Part shown: one piece after another, positions 49,198-58,869 of the stretch
Position numbering within the stretch: position 1 is the first letter of the stretch
Layout: each line of letters begins with the position of its first letter
Program-made: the position numbers and the translations under genes
Assembly (NCBI RefSeq): GCF_021245725.1
Contig: NZ_JAJGSX010000008.1
Coordinates: forward strand, 248,001-312,000
Source of the DNA: Pseudonocardia sp. TRM90224
GTDB taxonomy: Bacteria > Actinomycetota > Actinomycetes > Mycobacteriales > Pseudonocardiaceae
Direction of reading: 5' to 3'
DNA length: 64,000 bases
Notes under the pieces: generated by a model
Databases searched by the model: none
Told to the model about the DNA's origin: nothing
The model's input: the letters and a program-made list of their open reading frames with translations, nothing else

Positions 49198-51702
49198 CTA
49201 CCGCTTCTTGTCCCCCGTGAGCCCGGCACGGCGCAACGCGTCGGCCATCGCGCTGTTGCCGAGCCCGCCGCCCGAGCCACCCGAGCCGCCGGAGCCGCCG
49301 GGACGCCCGCCGCGGCTGTCACCACGGCGGTCGCCGCCACCGCGCTGACCACCCTGACCGCCCTGACCGCCACCCCGCTTGTCACCGCGCCTGTCACCAC
49401 CCCGGTCACGGCCCTTCTGCCCGTCGCGCTGGCCGTCGCGCTGCCCGTCCCGCTGGCCGCCGCCACGCTGCTGGTCGCCGCGCGGCTTGCCGCCCGCGCC
49501 GGGCTCGTCGTCGAGGCGCAGGGTCAGCGAGATCCGCTTGCGGGCCTCGTCGACCTCCAGCACCTTGACGCGCACGACGTCGCCGGACTTCACGACCTCC
49601 CGCGGGTCGCTCACGAACGTCTTCGACATCGCGGAGACGTGCACGAGCCCGTCCTGGTGCACGCCGATGTCGACGAACGCGCCGAAGGCGGCGACGTTGG
49701 TGACCTGGCCCTCCAGCAGCATTCCTGGCCTCAGGTCGGAGATCTTGTGCACGCCCTCCGCGAAGGTCGCGGTGCGGAATGCGGGGCGCGGGTCGCGGCC
49801 GGGCTTCTCCAGCTCGGTGAGGATGTCGGTGACCGTCGGCAGCCCGAACTGCTCGGTGACGAACTGCTTGGGCTGCAGCGACTTGAGCTTCGGCGCGTTC
49901 CCGATGAGCGTGGCGATGTCGGTCTTGGCGGCGCCGAGGATCTTGCGGACCACCGGGTAGGCCTCGGGGTGCACACCCGAGACGTCGAGCGGGTCGTCGC
50001 CGCCGCGGATGCGCAGGAAGCCGGCGCACTGCTCGAACGCCTTCGGGCCGAGGCGCGGCACGTCGGCGAGCGCGGTGCGTGTGCGGAACGGCCCGTTGGC
50101 GTCGCGGTGCGCGACGATCTGCGACGCGAGGCCCTCCGTGATGCCGGAGACGCGGCGCAGCAGCGGCGCCGAGGCCGTGTTGACGTCGACGCCGACGGCG
50201 TTCACGCAGTCCTCGACGACGGCGTCGAGGGAGCGGGAGAGCGCCGACTCGGCGAGGTCGTGCTGGTACTGGCCGACGCCGATCGACTTGGGGTCGATCT
50301 TGACCAGCTCGGCCAGCGGGTCCTGCAGCCGCCGCGCGATCGACACCGCGCCGCGCAGGGAGACGTCCAGCTCGGGCAGCTCCGCCGACGCGTAAGCCGA
50401 TGCCGAGTACACCGAGGCGCCGGCCTCGCTGACCATCACCGGTGTCAGCTTGAGCGCGGGGTTGCGGGCGGCCAGCTCGCGCGCGAGCTTGTCGGTCTCG
50501 CGCGACGCCGTGCCGTTGCCGATCGCGACCAGCTCGACGTCGTGCGCGGCGGCGAGCTTCGTGAGCGTGGCCAGTGACGCGTCCCAGGCCCGGCGGGGTT
50601 CGTGCGGGTAGATCGTGTCGGTGGCGACGACCTTGCCGGTGGCGTCGACGACCGCGACCTTGACACCGGTGCGCAGCCCCGGGTCGAGCCCCATCGTGGC
50701 GCGGCTGCCGGCGGGCGCGGCGAGCAGGAGGTCGCGCAGGTTCGACGCGAACACCCCGATCGCGCCCTCCTCGGCGGCGGCGCGCAGCCGGACCCGGATG
50801 TCGATGCCGAGCCGCACGAGGATCCGGGTGCGCCACGCCCAGCGCACGACCTCGGCGAGCCACTTGTCGGCCGCGCGGCCCTTGTCGGCGATGCCGAACG
50901 CCGCCGCGATGGTGCGCTCGAACTCGGTCACGGCCCCCGGCTCGGGCGTCGCGGTGCTGTCCTCGGAGGGTTCGAGCGCGATGTCGAGCACCTCCTCCTT
51001 CTCCCCGCGGAACGCCGCGAGGATCCGGTGCGACGGGAGCTTCGTGAACGGCTCGGAGAAGTCGAAGTAGTCGGCGAACTTCGCCCCCTCGGTCTCCTTG
51101 CCCTCCCGGACCTTCGTGACGAGCCGGCCCTTCGTCCACACCCGCTCGCGCAGCCCGCCGATCAGGTCGGCGTCCTCGGCGAACCGCTCGACGAGGATCG
51201 CCCGCGCGCCCTCCAGCGCCGCCGCGACGTCCGCGACCTGCTCGTTCAGGAACCCGGCCGCAACGGTCGAGGGGTCCTGCTCGGGGTCGGTGAGCAGGGT
51301 GTCGGCCAGCGGCTCCAGCCCCGCCTCGCGCGCGACCATCGCCTTGGTGCGCCGCTTGGGCTTGAACGGCAGGTAGATGTCCTCCAGCCGGGCCTTCGAC
51401 TCGGCCGCCCGGATCCGCTCCTCGAGCGCCTCGTCGAGCTTGCCCTGCTTGCGGATCTCCTCCAGCACGGCGCTGCGGCGCTCCTCCAGCTCGCGCAGGT
51501 AGCCGAGGCGCTCCTCCAGCGTGCGCAGCTGCGCGTCGTCCAGCGTGCCGGTCGCCTCCTTGCGGTAGCGGGCGATGAACGGCACCGTCGCGCCGCCGTC
51601 GAGCAGCTCGACGGCCGCGGCGACCTGGTTGGGGCGGACGCCGAGCTCGTCGGCGATGCGCTGCTGGACGGACTGCTGCGTGCTGGGCGGCGTGCTTGTC
51701 AC
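49198..51702 (-). CDS. tex: Tex-family RNA-binding transcription accessory protein
   Basis: An 834-residue protein. The N-terminal Tex HTH region opens with [31 protein letters not shown], the YqgF/RuvC-like domain has [16 protein letters not shown], two helix-hairpin-helix stretches follow (SPLL-like [10 protein letters not shown] and [19 protein letters not shown]), and an S1 RNA-binding domain ([31 protein letters not shown]) lies near 655-725. The last 100 residues are a long Arg/Gly/Asp/Gln-rich tail with QRDG repeats, likely disordered and RNA-binding, not found in the classical Tex. The start is GTG 51702, without a clear ribosome site. Housekeeping function. Confidence 0.92.
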   Translation of the reverse strand: MTSTPPSTQQSVQQRIADELGVRPNQVAAAVELLDGGATVPFIARYRKEATGTLDDAQLRTLEERLGYLRELEERRSAVLEEIRKQGKLDEALEERIRAAESKARLEDIYLPFKPKRRTKAMVAREAGLEPLADTLLTDPEQDPSTVAAGFLNEQVADVAAALEGARAILVERFAEDADLIGGLRERVWTKGRLVTKVREGKETEGAKFADYFDFSEPFTKLPSHRILAAFRGEKEEVLDIALEPSEDSTATPEPGAVTEFERTIAAAFGIADKGRAADKWLAEVVRWAWRTRILVRLGIDIRVRLRAAAEEGAIGVFASNLRDLLLAAPAGSRATMGLDPGLRTGVKVAVVDATGKVVATDTIYPHEPRRAWDASLATLTKLAAAHDVELVAIGNGTASRETDKLARELAARNPALKLTPVMVSEAGASVYSASAYASAELPELDVSLRGAVSIARRLQDPLAELVKIDPKSIGVGQYQHDLAESALSRSLDAVVEDCVNAVGVDVNTASAPLLRRVSGITEGLASQIVAHRDANGPFRTRTALADVPRLGPKAFEQCAGFLRIRGGDDPLDVSGVHPEAYPVVRKILGAAKTDIATLIGNAPKLKSLQPKQFVTEQFGLPTVTDILTELEKPGRDPRPAFRTATFAEGVHKISDLRPGMLLEGQVTNVAAFGAFVDIGVHQDGLVHVSAMSKTFVSDPREVVKSGDVVRVKVLEVDEARKRISLTLRLDDEPGAGGKPRGDQQRGGGQRDGQRDGQRDGQKGRDRGGDRRGDKRGGGQGGQGGQRGGGDRRGDSRGGRPGGSGGSGGSGGGLGNSAMADALRRAGLTGDKKR

Positions 51703-51737
51703 AGGTACATCGTCCCGGGCCGCCCCAACGGCATTTC

Positions 51738-51777
51738 CAAGGGGTCGGCGTCCGGAAAGTGCCTTTCCGACCCCTTG
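51738..51777. repeat. Hairpin between divergent tex and amine oxidase genes
   Basis: CAAGGGGTCGG (51738-51748) and CCGACCCCTTG (51767-51777) are perfect 11-bp arms around 18 nt. The loop and right arm hold GGAAAGTGCCTTTCC, and GGCATTTCC lies just to the left, like a decayed relative of family B. It may be an operator for either gene. Confidence 0.6.
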
Positions 51778-51810
51778 TGCTGAACAGGGTAAGGGCGGTA
51801 CGCCGGTTGC

Positions 51811-53715
51811 ATGACCGCCGTCGAGGACCCCGTCACCACCACCCACCCGCTCGACCCGCTCTCGGCCCACGAGATCACCGCGGCGGCGGCCGTGCTGCGC
51901 GAGGCGAAGCAGCTGGAGCCCAGCACCCGCTTCGTTTTCGTCGCGCTGCACGAGCCGCCGAAGGAGCAGGTGCTGGCGGGCGGCGCGGCGCTGCCGCGGC
52001 AGGCGCACGTCGTCGCCTACGACCGGGCGGCGAAGGCGACCTACGAGGCGGTCGTCGACATCGGTGCACGCACGGTCGTGTCGTGGGCCCGCGTCGACGG
52101 CGTCCAGCCGCCGATGATGCTCGAGGAGTTCATGTCGTGCGAGGCGCTGGTGCAGGCCGATCCGCGCTGGCAGGAGGCGATGCGCAGGCGCGGCGTCGAG
52201 GACTTCTCGCTGACGATGGTCGACCCGTGGGCGTCCAGCTGGACCGGGCCCGAGGACGACCCGTCGCGGCGGCGGCTCGCGCGGCCGCTCACGTTCGTGC
52301 GCGCCGAGCCGGGCGAGAACGGGTACGCGCGGCCGGTCGAGGGCCTGATCGTGGAGGTCGACCTCGATGCGGGTGAGGTCGTCGACGTGATCGACCACGG
52401 CGTCGTGCCGTTGCCGACGGAACCGGGCAACTACGCGCCGCCGTGGGCGCAGGAGCGCCGCGACGGCGTCCGGCCGATCGAGATCACCCAGCCCGAGGGG
52501 CCCAGCTTCACCGTCGACGGCCACGCCGTGCGCTGGCAGAGCTGGGAGCTGCGGATCGGGTTCACCCCGCGCGAGGGGCTCGTGCTGCACCAGGTCGCCT
52601 ACGCGGGCCGGCCGGTGCTCTACCGGGCCTCGCTCGCGGAGATGTACGTGCCCTACGGCGACCCGGCGCCGACCCACCGGTTCAAGAACGTGTTCGACCA
52701 GGGCGAGTACGGCGTCGGGTGGCTCGCGAACCCGCTGACGCTCGGCTGCGACTGCGTCGGGCACATCCACTACTTCGACGGCGTCGTCAACGACAACGAC
52801 GGCGGCGCCGTCACCATCCCGAACGCCGTGTGCATGCACGAGGAGGACGCCGGGATTGGGTGGAAGCACACCGACTTCCGCACCGGCGCCGTCGAGGTGC
52901 GCCGCCGGCGGCGGCTGGTGATCTCCACGATCGTCACGGTCGGGAACTACGAGTACGGCTACTTCTGGCACCTGCACACCGACGGGACGATCGAGTACGA
53001 GGTCAAGCTCACGGGCATCATCTCCACCGGCGCCGTCGCGCCCGGGATGGAGCCCGAGCACGGCACGCTCGTCGCGCCCGGCCTGTACGGGCCCAACCAC
53101 CAGCACTTCTTCTGCGTGCGGCTGGACATGTCCGTCGACGGCACCGAGAACACTGTCGTCGAGGTCGACTCGGCACCGAGCCCGGCCGGCCCGGACAACC
53201 CGCACGGCAACGCGTGGCGTACCCACCGGACCGTGCTGGTCAGCGAGGCGGTCGCGCAGCGCGACACCGACGTCCGGCGGGCGCGGTACTGGTCGATCGA
53301 GAGCGCGACCCGCACGTCCGCGCTGGGCCGGCCCACCGCGTACGCCCTGATGCCGGGCGCGAGCGTGCCGCCGATGTACGCGCCGGAAGCGTTGTTCGCC
53401 CGGCGGGCGGGGTTCACCGACCACCAGCTGTGGGTCACCGCGCACGACCCGGCGCAGCGGTTCGCGGCCGGCGACTACCCCAACCAGAGCCCCGGCGGGG
53501 ACGGCCTGCCCGCCTACGTGACGGGTGATCGTCCGCTGGAGGGCGCGGACGTCGTGGTTTGGTACACGTTCGGCGCCCACCACGTCGTGCGGCCGGAGGA
53601 CTGGCCGGTGATGCCGGTCAGCACCGTGGGCTTCACCCTCCGCCCGCACGGGTTCTTCGACCGCAACCCGGCCCTCGACATGCCCCCGGGCGAGACCGAC
53701 TGCACGACAGGCTGA
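51811..53715 (+). CDS. Copper-containing primary-amine oxidase
   Basis: A 634-residue topaquinone enzyme. The cofactor Tyr is Tyr380 in TVGNYEYGY (TXXNYD/E motif), the catalytic-base Asp is Asp296 in NVFDQGEYG, copper ligands are His430 and His432 in [14 protein letters not shown], and the third His is in [17 protein letters not shown] near the C-terminus. It oxidises primary amines to aldehydes with release of ammonia and hydrogen peroxide. No signal peptide is present, so it acts in the cytosol as in Arthrobacter AGAO. ATG 51811; it stands alone and is followed by a tandem family A pair. Confidence 0.95.
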   Translation: MTAVEDPVTTTHPLDPLSAHEITAAAAVLREAKQLEPSTRFVFVALHEPPKEQVLAGGAALPRQAHVVAYDRAAKATYEAVVDIGARTVVSWARVDGVQPPMMLEEFMSCEALVQADPRWQEAMRRRGVEDFSLTMVDPWASSWTGPEDDPSRRRLARPLTFVRAEPGENGYARPVEGLIVEVDLDAGEVVDVIDHGVVPLPTEPGNYAPPWAQERRDGVRPIEITQPEGPSFTVDGHAVRWQSWELRIGFTPREGLVLHQVAYAGRPVLYRASLAEMYVPYGDPAPTHRFKNVFDQGEYGVGWLANPLTLGCDCVGHIHYFDGVVNDNDGGAVTIPNAVCMHEEDAGIGWKHTDFRTGAVEVRRRRRLVISTIVTVGNYEYGYFWHLHTDGTIEYEVKLTGIISTGAVAPGMEPEHGTLVAPGLYGPNHQHFFCVRLDMSVDGTENTVVEVDSAPSPAGPDNPHGNAWRTHRTVLVSEAVAQRDTDVRRARYWSIESATRTSALGRPTAYALMPGASVPPMYAPEALFARRAGFTDHQLWVTAHDPAQRFAAGDYPNQSPGGDGLPAYVTGDRPLEGADVVVWYTFGAHHVVRPEDWPVMPVSTVGFTLRPHGFFDRNPALDMPPGETDCTTG

Positions 53716-53722
53716 CGAACTT

Positions 53723-53782
53723 CCCCACCGTTTTGCCTACTTGCACACGCAAAACGGCGTGCAGGTTGGCAAAACGGTGGGG
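53723..53782. repeat. Family A palindrome, copy 7
   Basis: CCCCACCGTTTTGCC arms (53723-53782), with a slightly mismatched inner stem, 8 bp after the amine oxidase stop. It is the first of a tandem pair. Confidence 0.95.
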
Positions 53783-53797
53783 ACCTCGGCCGGACTT

Positions 53798-53856
53798 CCC
53801 CACCGTTTTGGGTGGATGCGCGCCGCCAGGGCGCGCATGTGCCCAAAACGGTGGGG
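53798..53856. repeat. Family A palindrome, copy 8 (A-prime subtype)
   Basis: CCCCACCGTTTTGGGTGGAT-type arms (53798-53856), 8 bp before the stop of the convergent NmrA-like gene. With copy 7 it forms the same A plus A-prime arrangement as at 39091-39234. Confidence 0.95.
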
Positions 53857-53863
53857 AAGTTGG

Positions 53864-54724
53864 TTACGTGAACGCCGCTGCGTGGGCGGTCGCCCAGTCC
53901 TCGAACGTGCGGGGTGCGCGGCCTGTGACGTCGCGGACGGTGGGCCACAGCCAGTCCTGCGCCCCGCCGCCCTTGGCGCGGGCCTGCCGCAGCAGGTCCA
54001 GCACCGCCTCGACGACGACCGGCGGTAGGTACCCGCTCATCCGCTCGATGTACTCCGCCTCCGGGACGTCCTCGACGACGATCTCGCGCCCGAGCACGCC
54101 GGCCAGCGTCGCGGCACGCTGCCGCGGGCTGGTGTACTCCCCGCCGCTGAGATCGAGCACCCGGCCGGCGAGACCGGGTTCCCGCAGCGCGACGGCCGCG
54201 ACGGAGGCGATGTCGGCCGGGTCGATCGGCGCGCCCGGCTCGTCGGAGAAGGGGATGCGCACGACCCCACCCGCGCGCAGCTGTTGCGCCCACTCCAGCG
54301 CGTTCGACATGAACTCGCCGGGCCGCAGCACGGTCGCCGCCAGCCCCGCCGCGGCGACCGCGGCCTCGGCCGCGATGTGCCAGCCCGCGATCATGTTGGT
54401 CGGATCACCGGCTGCCGACGCCGACGAGAGCGCCACCACCCGCTCGACACCTGCGCCGGCCAGCAGCTCCGCGGCGGGCCCGGCGCCGCCGGACGGGCCA
54501 CGGGTGGCGTCGAGGAACAGGAACACGCCTCGCACGCCCTGGGCGGCCGCGGCGACACCGTCGCCGGTCGCCAGATCGCCGCCGGCGATCTCGACCCCGC
54601 CCGGCAGCACCTGTGCCGCCCGCTCGGGGTCGCGGGTGAACGCCCGCACGGTCTCCCCCGCGTCGAGCAGCTGCGCCACCAGCTCACCGCCGACGCGCCC
54701 GGTCGCGCTCGTCACGAGGATCAT
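53864..54724 (-). CDS. NAD(P)H-binding (NmrA-like) atypical SDR
   Basis: A 286-residue Rossmann protein. VTSATGRVGGELV is the nucleotide loop (residues 4-16), TRDP follows the second strand, and ALSSASAAGDPTN and RPGEFMSNALEW are typical of the NmrA/NAD(P)H:quinone-type group. The end WPTVRDVTGRAPRTFEDWATAHAAAF is shared with the paralogue at 9083-9895. ATG 54724 overlaps the stop of the preceding gene (ATGA). It is the last gene of a three-gene operon with a SnoaL-like protein and a small hypothetical protein. Substrate unknown. Confidence 0.87.
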   Translation of the reverse strand: MILVTSATGRVGGELVAQLLDAGETVRAFTRDPERAAQVLPGGVEIAGGDLATGDGVAAAAQGVRGVFLFLDATRGPSGGAGPAAELLAGAGVERVVALSSASAAGDPTNMIAGWHIAAEAAVAAAGLAATVLRPGEFMSNALEWAQQLRAGGVVRIPFSDEPGAPIDPADIASVAAVALREPGLAGRVLDLSGGEYTSPRQRAATLAGVLGREIVVEDVPEAEYIERMSGYLPPVVVEAVLDLLRQARAKGGGAQDWLWPTVRDVTGRAPRTFEDWATAHAAAFT

Positions 54725-55125
54725 GCGTGCACCGCCTCGGTCGCCTTGAGCGCGAGGTCGTCGGTACCGCGCTGCAGGGCCGCGCGGTAGCCGATGAAGA
54801 GCCGGTTCGCGAGCGCCGGCGCCCACCACCCCTGGTTCGCGATGTTGAAGACGCGATGCACGAGGCGTACCTCGACCCCGATCTGCTCGGCCGTGTACTC
54901 GCCGCGGTACCACCATCCACCCTGCATGCCGACGCGGCCGCGGCCCTGCCACGCGCTCGGACCGGCGCCCGGCCCCGATCCCAGCGGCCCCAATCCCAGC
55001 GACCCTGCGCCCCAGCCCAGCTCGCGCACGAGCCAGCCGCTGTCGATGAGTGCCTCCAGCTCCTCGACGCTCGCCCGCACCGGCGCAGACACCTCGAAGA
55101 GCAGTCGCGGCTCGCGGCCGCTCAC
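54721..55125 (-). CDS. Hypothetical protein (SRPBCC-like possible)
   Basis: A 134-residue protein starting at GTG 55125, which overlaps the stop of the preceding gene (GTGA). The beginning (PRLLFEVSAPVRASVEELEALIDSG) and the Trp-rich middle (QGGWWYRGEYTAEQIGVEVRLVHRVFNIANQGWW) suggest a small beta-barrel ligand-binding domain such as SRPBCC, but I do not recognise it firmly. The Gly/Pro-rich stretch between (GSLGLGPLGSGPGAGPSAW) looks like a loop. It is translationally coupled on both sides, so it should work with the SnoaL-like and NmrA-like proteins. Confidence 0.65.
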   Translation of the reverse strand: MSGREPRLLFEVSAPVRASVEELEALIDSGWLVRELGWGAGSLGLGPLGSGPGAGPSAWQGRGRVGMQGGWWYRGEYTAEQIGVEVRLVHRVFNIANQGWWAPALANRLFIGYRAALQRGTDDLALKATEAVHA

Positions 55126-55550
55126 GACCGCGCCTCCGTCGACCGCCGGGTGTTCTGAAAGGCCGCGACCCGCCACTCCCCGCCGTCCTCGACCAGCACG
55201 AACGTCACCACCGACTCGCGGTCGGCCGGCAGCCCGGCCGAGCCGGCGAGCTCGACGCCGCCACCGGACAGGACGTGCGCGACGCCGGGCCGGAGGAACC
55301 GGATCTTGTGGTCGGTGCCCGCCACCTCGCCGGGCTGTCCCAGGCCGACCATCCGCGAGCCGCGCAGCGGCCCCTCGAACAACCAGCGGTGGACGTCCCC
55401 GATCGCCGTGCGGTTGTGCATGACGTCGCCGCTGAAGGTGACGTACGTGGCGTCTTCCGTGAACTCCGCGGCGTACGCCGCCGCGTCCCCCGCGTTCCAC
55501 GCTTCGCCGATCCTGGCGAGCGTCTCTTCGATCCTGACTTCTTCGGACAT
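55122..55550 (-). CDS. SgcJ/EcaC-type NTF2-like protein
   Basis: A 142-residue NTF2/SnoaL-fold protein. ARIGEAWNAGDAAAYAAEFTEDATYVTFSGDVMHNRTAI is the family entry, and VVTFVLVEDGGEWRVAAFQNTR the typical C-terminal strand pair, as in the SgcJ/EcaC family (DUF4440-related). Members are often associated with oxidoreductases or antibiotic biosynthesis, mostly without known reaction. ATG 55550 has AAGGGAAG upstream. It heads the operon SgcJ-like, hypothetical, NmrA-like. Confidence 0.83.
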   Translation of the reverse strand: MSEEVRIEETLARIGEAWNAGDAAAYAAEFTEDATYVTFSGDVMHNRTAIGDVHRWLFEGPLRGSRMVGLGQPGEVAGTDHKIRFLRPGVAHVLSGGGVELAGSAGLPADRESVVTFVLVEDGGEWRVAAFQNTRRSTEARS

Positions 55551-55685
55551 GCTTCTTCCCTTCGATGAGCACGGCCGTCCGGCGCAGTAGGCTCATCGGT
55601 GCAGTTCCGAGCCGTGCCGCGCGACCGTGGTCGGGTGTTTGCGGTTCCGGTCCGGGTGCGGCGGGCCAACGCCGCCCCGGGCCAC

Positions 55686-56297
55686 CTACTTCTCTGTCGA
55701 GATCGCTTGTGCTGCCTCCTCCGCAAGCTCCCGCGGGTCGGCCGGCCAGCCCAGCCCACCTGATTCCAGCTCGGCGACGAGATCGGCCACCCAGTCGCGT
55801 TCAGACGCGGCGCGGTTGAACTCGAACTCCGCCTCCAGCATCAGCACGCGCGGTATCGGGATCCCCTCGATCGCCTCCCGCAACTCGACGCAGCGCGCGG
55901 CGAGAGTGTCGTGCCGGGCGCGCAAGGCCGCTGCGGCGTCGTCGGGCCGCAGGCACCCGATGAACGACAGCGCCGCCACCAGCAGCGTCGCATCGGGGTC
56001 GGGGGTGCGCAGCAGCCTGCGGATCCGCTCGGCGACCTCCGCGCGGCCCTCGTCGGTGACGGCGTAGACGATCCGCTCGGGCCGGGTGCCGTCGCGGACG
56101 GTGCCGTCGACGACGATCAGCCCGTCGCGCAGCAGCCGCTCGACGGAGTGGTACATGCTCCGCGGCAGCCCGGTGACGAAGTCCTTGCGCGTGTCGATCA
56201 TGAGCCGGTGCATCTCGTAGGTGTGCCGCGGGCCGGTGAGCAGCAACGCGAGCACGGTGAGACCGGGCAGATCCCGATCGGCTCGACGCAACGGCAT
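55686..56297 (-). CDS. PadR family transcriptional regulator
   Basis: A 203-residue regulator. The winged HTH is DLPGLTVLALLLTGPRHTYEMHRLM...GLPRSMYHSVERLLRDGLIVVDGTVRDGTRPERIVYAVTDEG (residues 8-80). A helical dimerisation part of about 100 residues follows. ATG 56297 has GGGAGGAACACC ahead. Immediately upstream, an inverted repeat TGCAAG-N14-CTTGCA is the likely autoregulatory site. Its target genes are probably the SgcJ/NmrA operon just downstream on the same strand (start 55550). Confidence 0.9.
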   Translation of the reverse strand: MPLRRADRDLPGLTVLALLLTGPRHTYEMHRLMIDTRKDFVTGLPRSMYHSVERLLRDGLIVVDGTVRDGTRPERIVYAVTDEGRAEVAERIRRLLRTPDPDATLLVAALSFIGCLRPDDAAAALRARHDTLAARCVELREAIEGIPIPRVLMLEAEFEFNRAASERDWVADLVAELESGGLGWPADPRELAEEAAQAISTEK

Positions 56298-56312
56298 GGT
56301 GTTCCTCCCTGA

Positions 56313-56338
56313 TGCAAGATGCACTATGGCAGCTTGCA
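56313..56338. promoter_or_regulatory. PadR operator candidate
   Basis: TGCAAG (56313-56318) and CTTGCA (56333-56338) are perfect 6-bp arms with a 14-bp spacer, 15 bp upstream of the PadR start. ATGC-type dyads at such spacing are usual for PadR proteins. Confidence 0.6.
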
Positions 56339-57217
56339 CTAAGCGTTGGCAAGCAGCTCCGCGACGGCGCCCACGGCGCCACCGACCGCCGGCCCGTGCA
56401 GCACCTCGACCCGGTGCACGACCCGTGGCTCCCGCAGCTCCAGCCCCACCGCGGCAGCGCCGGCGAGCGCCTGTGCCGGGACGGCGACGAGACCGCACCC
56501 GGCAGCTGCCAGCGCGAGCACTCCACGCACGTCGGTGCCCTCGACCCGCAGCGCCGCCCGGAACGCGCCGGTGCCGCACACGGCGCGCAACCGGTCGAGC
56601 TCGACGGCCGCGTCCGGAGCGTCGATCCACCGCGCGTCGGCCAGGTCCGCGAGCCGCACGCCGCGCCGAGCCGCGAGCGGGTGCCGCTGCGGGACCGCCA
56701 CCACCAGCGGCTGCTCCGCGACCGCCACTCGCGCGAGCGGACCGGTGGACTCCAGCGGGAGCGGGTCGCTCGGCGCCGCGATGCCGTCGACGAGCCCGAT
56801 GTCCACCACACCCGTCGCAACCGCCGCGACGGCGGCGGCCCGGCCCAGCGCCTGGATGGTGATCTGCGTGGCGGGCCGGACCCCCGCTATCGACGCGACG
56901 ACCGGCTCGACCATCGCGAGCGCGGACGCGGCGATCCGCACCCTTCCCGCCGCGGACGCGCTGAGCCGGGCGACATCGGCGCGGGCGGCCGCGAGCCGGA
57001 GCAGCAGCGGTCCCGCGTGTTCCAGCAGCCGCTCGCCGGCCGGCGTCGGCACCACCGGTCGCCTGCGGAGCAGCTCCGTCCCGAGATCCGCCTCCAGCGC
57101 CGCGACGTGCTGCGACACCGCCGACTGCGTGTAGCCCAGCTCCCGCGCCGCGCCCGAGAACGAGCCCAGCCGGGCGACCGCGGTGAACGTGCGAAGCAGG
57201 TGCGGATCCACCTGCAT
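56339..57217 (-). CDS. LysR family transcriptional regulator
   Basis: A 292-residue LTTR. HTH: MQVDPHLLRTFTAVARLGSFSGAARELGYTQSAVSQHVAALEADLGTELL (1-50). A substrate-binding domain follows, with the usual RIAASALAM first strand and the second-subdomain segment GCGLVAVPAQALAG. ATG 57217 gives the standard beginning; a GTG at 57241 would add 8 residues. It is divergent from the glutamine-amidotransferase-like gene across about 70 bp, the normal setting for an LTTR and its target. Confidence 0.9.
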   Translation of the reverse strand: MQVDPHLLRTFTAVARLGSFSGAARELGYTQSAVSQHVAALEADLGTELLRRRPVVPTPAGERLLEHAGPLLLRLAAARADVARLSASAAGRVRIAASALAMVEPVVASIAGVRPATQITIQALGRAAAVAAVATGVVDIGLVDGIAAPSDPLPLESTGPLARVAVAEQPLVVAVPQRHPLAARRGVRLADLADARWIDAPDAAVELDRLRAVCGTGAFRAALRVEGTDVRGVLALAAAGCGLVAVPAQALAGAAAVGLELREPRVVHRVEVLHGPAVGGAVGAVAELLANA

Positions 57218-57286
57218 CAGTATCTCTGATCGGGCGTGCACAGATCATCGTTGGTGCTTCTCGCCGTGAGCACGCACGCTGGGGCC

Positions 57287-57991
57287 GTGATCCCACGACT
57301 CGCGCTGGTGGGCGACCGGTCCCCCGCCGTCCGCTCACACGTCCGCATCCCTGCGCTCCTGGACGCGCTCGCCGAGCGCGACGAGCTGGTGCTCGACGCC
57401 TACTGGGTCCCGACGGACGACGCGGCGGAGCCCGGTGCCGTCGACGGCTTCGACGCCGTGTGGACCGTTCCCGGCAGCCCTTACCGCAACGAGGCCGGCG
57501 CGCTCGCCGCCATCCGGACCGCGCGCGAGCGGCACATCCCGTTCCTGGGCACGTGCGGGGGCTTCCAGCACGCCGTGCTGGAGTTCGCGCGCACGGTCTG
57601 CGGGCTCGACGTCGACCACGCCGAGAACACCCCCGGCTCCACCCGCGCGGTGATCGTCCCACTGGCGTGCTCGCTGGCCGGGCACGAGCGGGCGGTGCGG
57701 TTCGCCGCCGGCAGCCGCGTCGCGGAGGTGATCGGCGCGGACCGGACCGTGGAGAGCTACGTCTGCTCCTACGGGCCGGACCCCGCCTACCTGGACACCC
57801 TGCGCCGGCACGGCATGGTGTTCACCGGCCACGACGACGAAGGCGAGGTGCGCGTGCTCGAGCTGCCCGAGCACCCGTTCTTCCTGGCCACCCTGTTCCA
57901 GCCCGAGCTGGCCGGCGACGGGACGCGCCCGCACCCGCTCGTCGTCGCGTTCGCCCGCGCGGCCGCGGAGCACGCACTCACGCGTACGTGA
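57287..57991 (+). CDS. Class I glutamine-amidotransferase-like protein (CTP-synthase-C-terminal type)
   Basis: A 234-residue alpha/beta protein. The nucleophile elbow GTCGGFQH has Cys90. The expected catalytic His-X-Glu is changed: the segment reads LATLFQPEL, with Gln205 where His normally stands and Glu207 kept. This matches a CTP-synthase-like stand-alone family whose members may not hydrolyse glutamine. GTG 57287 follows GGGG; a GTG at 57266 is possible. It is divergent from the LysR gene, its probable regulator, and its last 14 bp overlap the end of the convergent MaoC-like gene. Confidence 0.83.
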   Translation: MIPRLALVGDRSPAVRSHVRIPALLDALAERDELVLDAYWVPTDDAAEPGAVDGFDAVWTVPGSPYRNEAGALAAIRTARERHIPFLGTCGGFQHAVLEFARTVCGLDVDHAENTPGSTRAVIVPLACSLAGHERAVRFAAGSRVAEVIGADRTVESYVCSYGPDPAYLDTLRRHGMVFTGHDDEGEVRVLELPEHPFFLATLFQPELAGDGTRPHPLVVAFARAAAEHALTRT

Positions 57992-58819
57992 TCTCTCCCG
58001 TGACGGCAGCCGCCCGGCCCGCCACTCCTGCCCGACCTCGCCGTTGCCAGCAGTTCCGACGGCCTCGACGGCGGCGCCGGCGAAGACGGGGCTGCGCAGC
58101 CGGTAGGCGAACGAGCGCACGGCCCGGTCCGGCGCGAACCGGCGCGGCAGCTCCAGCAGCAGCAACGCGAGCAGCGGGCCGTGCACGACCAGCCCCGGGT
58201 AGCCCTCGACGGCGGTGACGTACGGGTGGTCGTAGTGGATGCGGTGGGTGTTGTAGGTCAGCGCGCTGAACCGGAACAGCATGGCCGCGTCGGGCTCGAC
58301 CCGCACCCGCCACGCGGGCTCCGCCACCTGCTCGCCGTCCTCGGCGGGTCCGGCGAGCGCCAGCGCGCGCCGTTCCCCGGCCGGCTGGCTGCGGTAGGCA
58401 AAGTCCTGTTCCTCGACGATCGCGACGGCCCCGTCGCGGAGGTACTCGTGGCGGACGGTCACGAAGACCATCTCGCCGCTGCGCCCGGTCTTCGGCGTCG
58501 CCGCCACCAGCGTCGACCGTCGGGTGACCTGGTCGTCGAACCGCAGCGGCTCGGCGAAGCGGACCCGCCCGCCGGCGAACATGCGACGCCGGTCGGGCAT
58601 CGGCGGCTGGAACGGACCGGCGGTGGGGTGCCCGTCATCGCCGAGCTCGGCCTGCGCGGGGTGGTCGAGCAGGTGGAACCAGTGCCACAGCGGCGGCAGC
58701 TCGTCCGACCGGTCCGCCGGCGCCGGCTCGTCCAGCAGCGCGGCGAAGGCCCCCGCCGGCCACGGGTCGATCCGCCCGGCGACGGTGACCGGCTCGGGAC
58801 GCCATCCGCTCAGCTCCAC
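57978..58819 (-). pseudogene. MaoC/FAS1-like dehydratase (mesaconyl-C4-CoA-hydratase-like), probable C-terminal frameshift
   Basis: A hot-dog-fold dehydratase of about 280 residues, starting at GTG 58819. ELPPLWHWFHLLDHPAQAELGDDGHPTAG and FRFSALTYNTHRIHYDHPYVTAVEGYPGLVVHGPLLALLLLEL (with the MaoC-like His/Asp pair) are typical of FAS1-like/MaoC proteins that hydrate acyl-CoA. In the frame as read, no stop follows; the ORF runs on antisense through the neighbouring gene to 57335 (494 residues). A one-base shift in the G/C run near 58000-58020 would give a natural end, ending GRAAAVTGEITYA with stop at 57978. It is either a true recent frameshift, affecting only the last 15 or so residues, or a sequencing error. 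Confidence 0.65.
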
Positions 58820-58869
58820 ACCGCCATCATGGCGAGCCCGACGGCCGCCGGGCGGGCTGGGTGTCTGAA

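Noticed and set aside
57335..58819. 494-residue reading of the MaoC-like gene
   Set aside because: The last 200 residues are antisense to the amidotransferase-like gene and look like shadow sequence (RERSRTRECVLRGRAGERDDER). A frameshift at the natural end is more likely.
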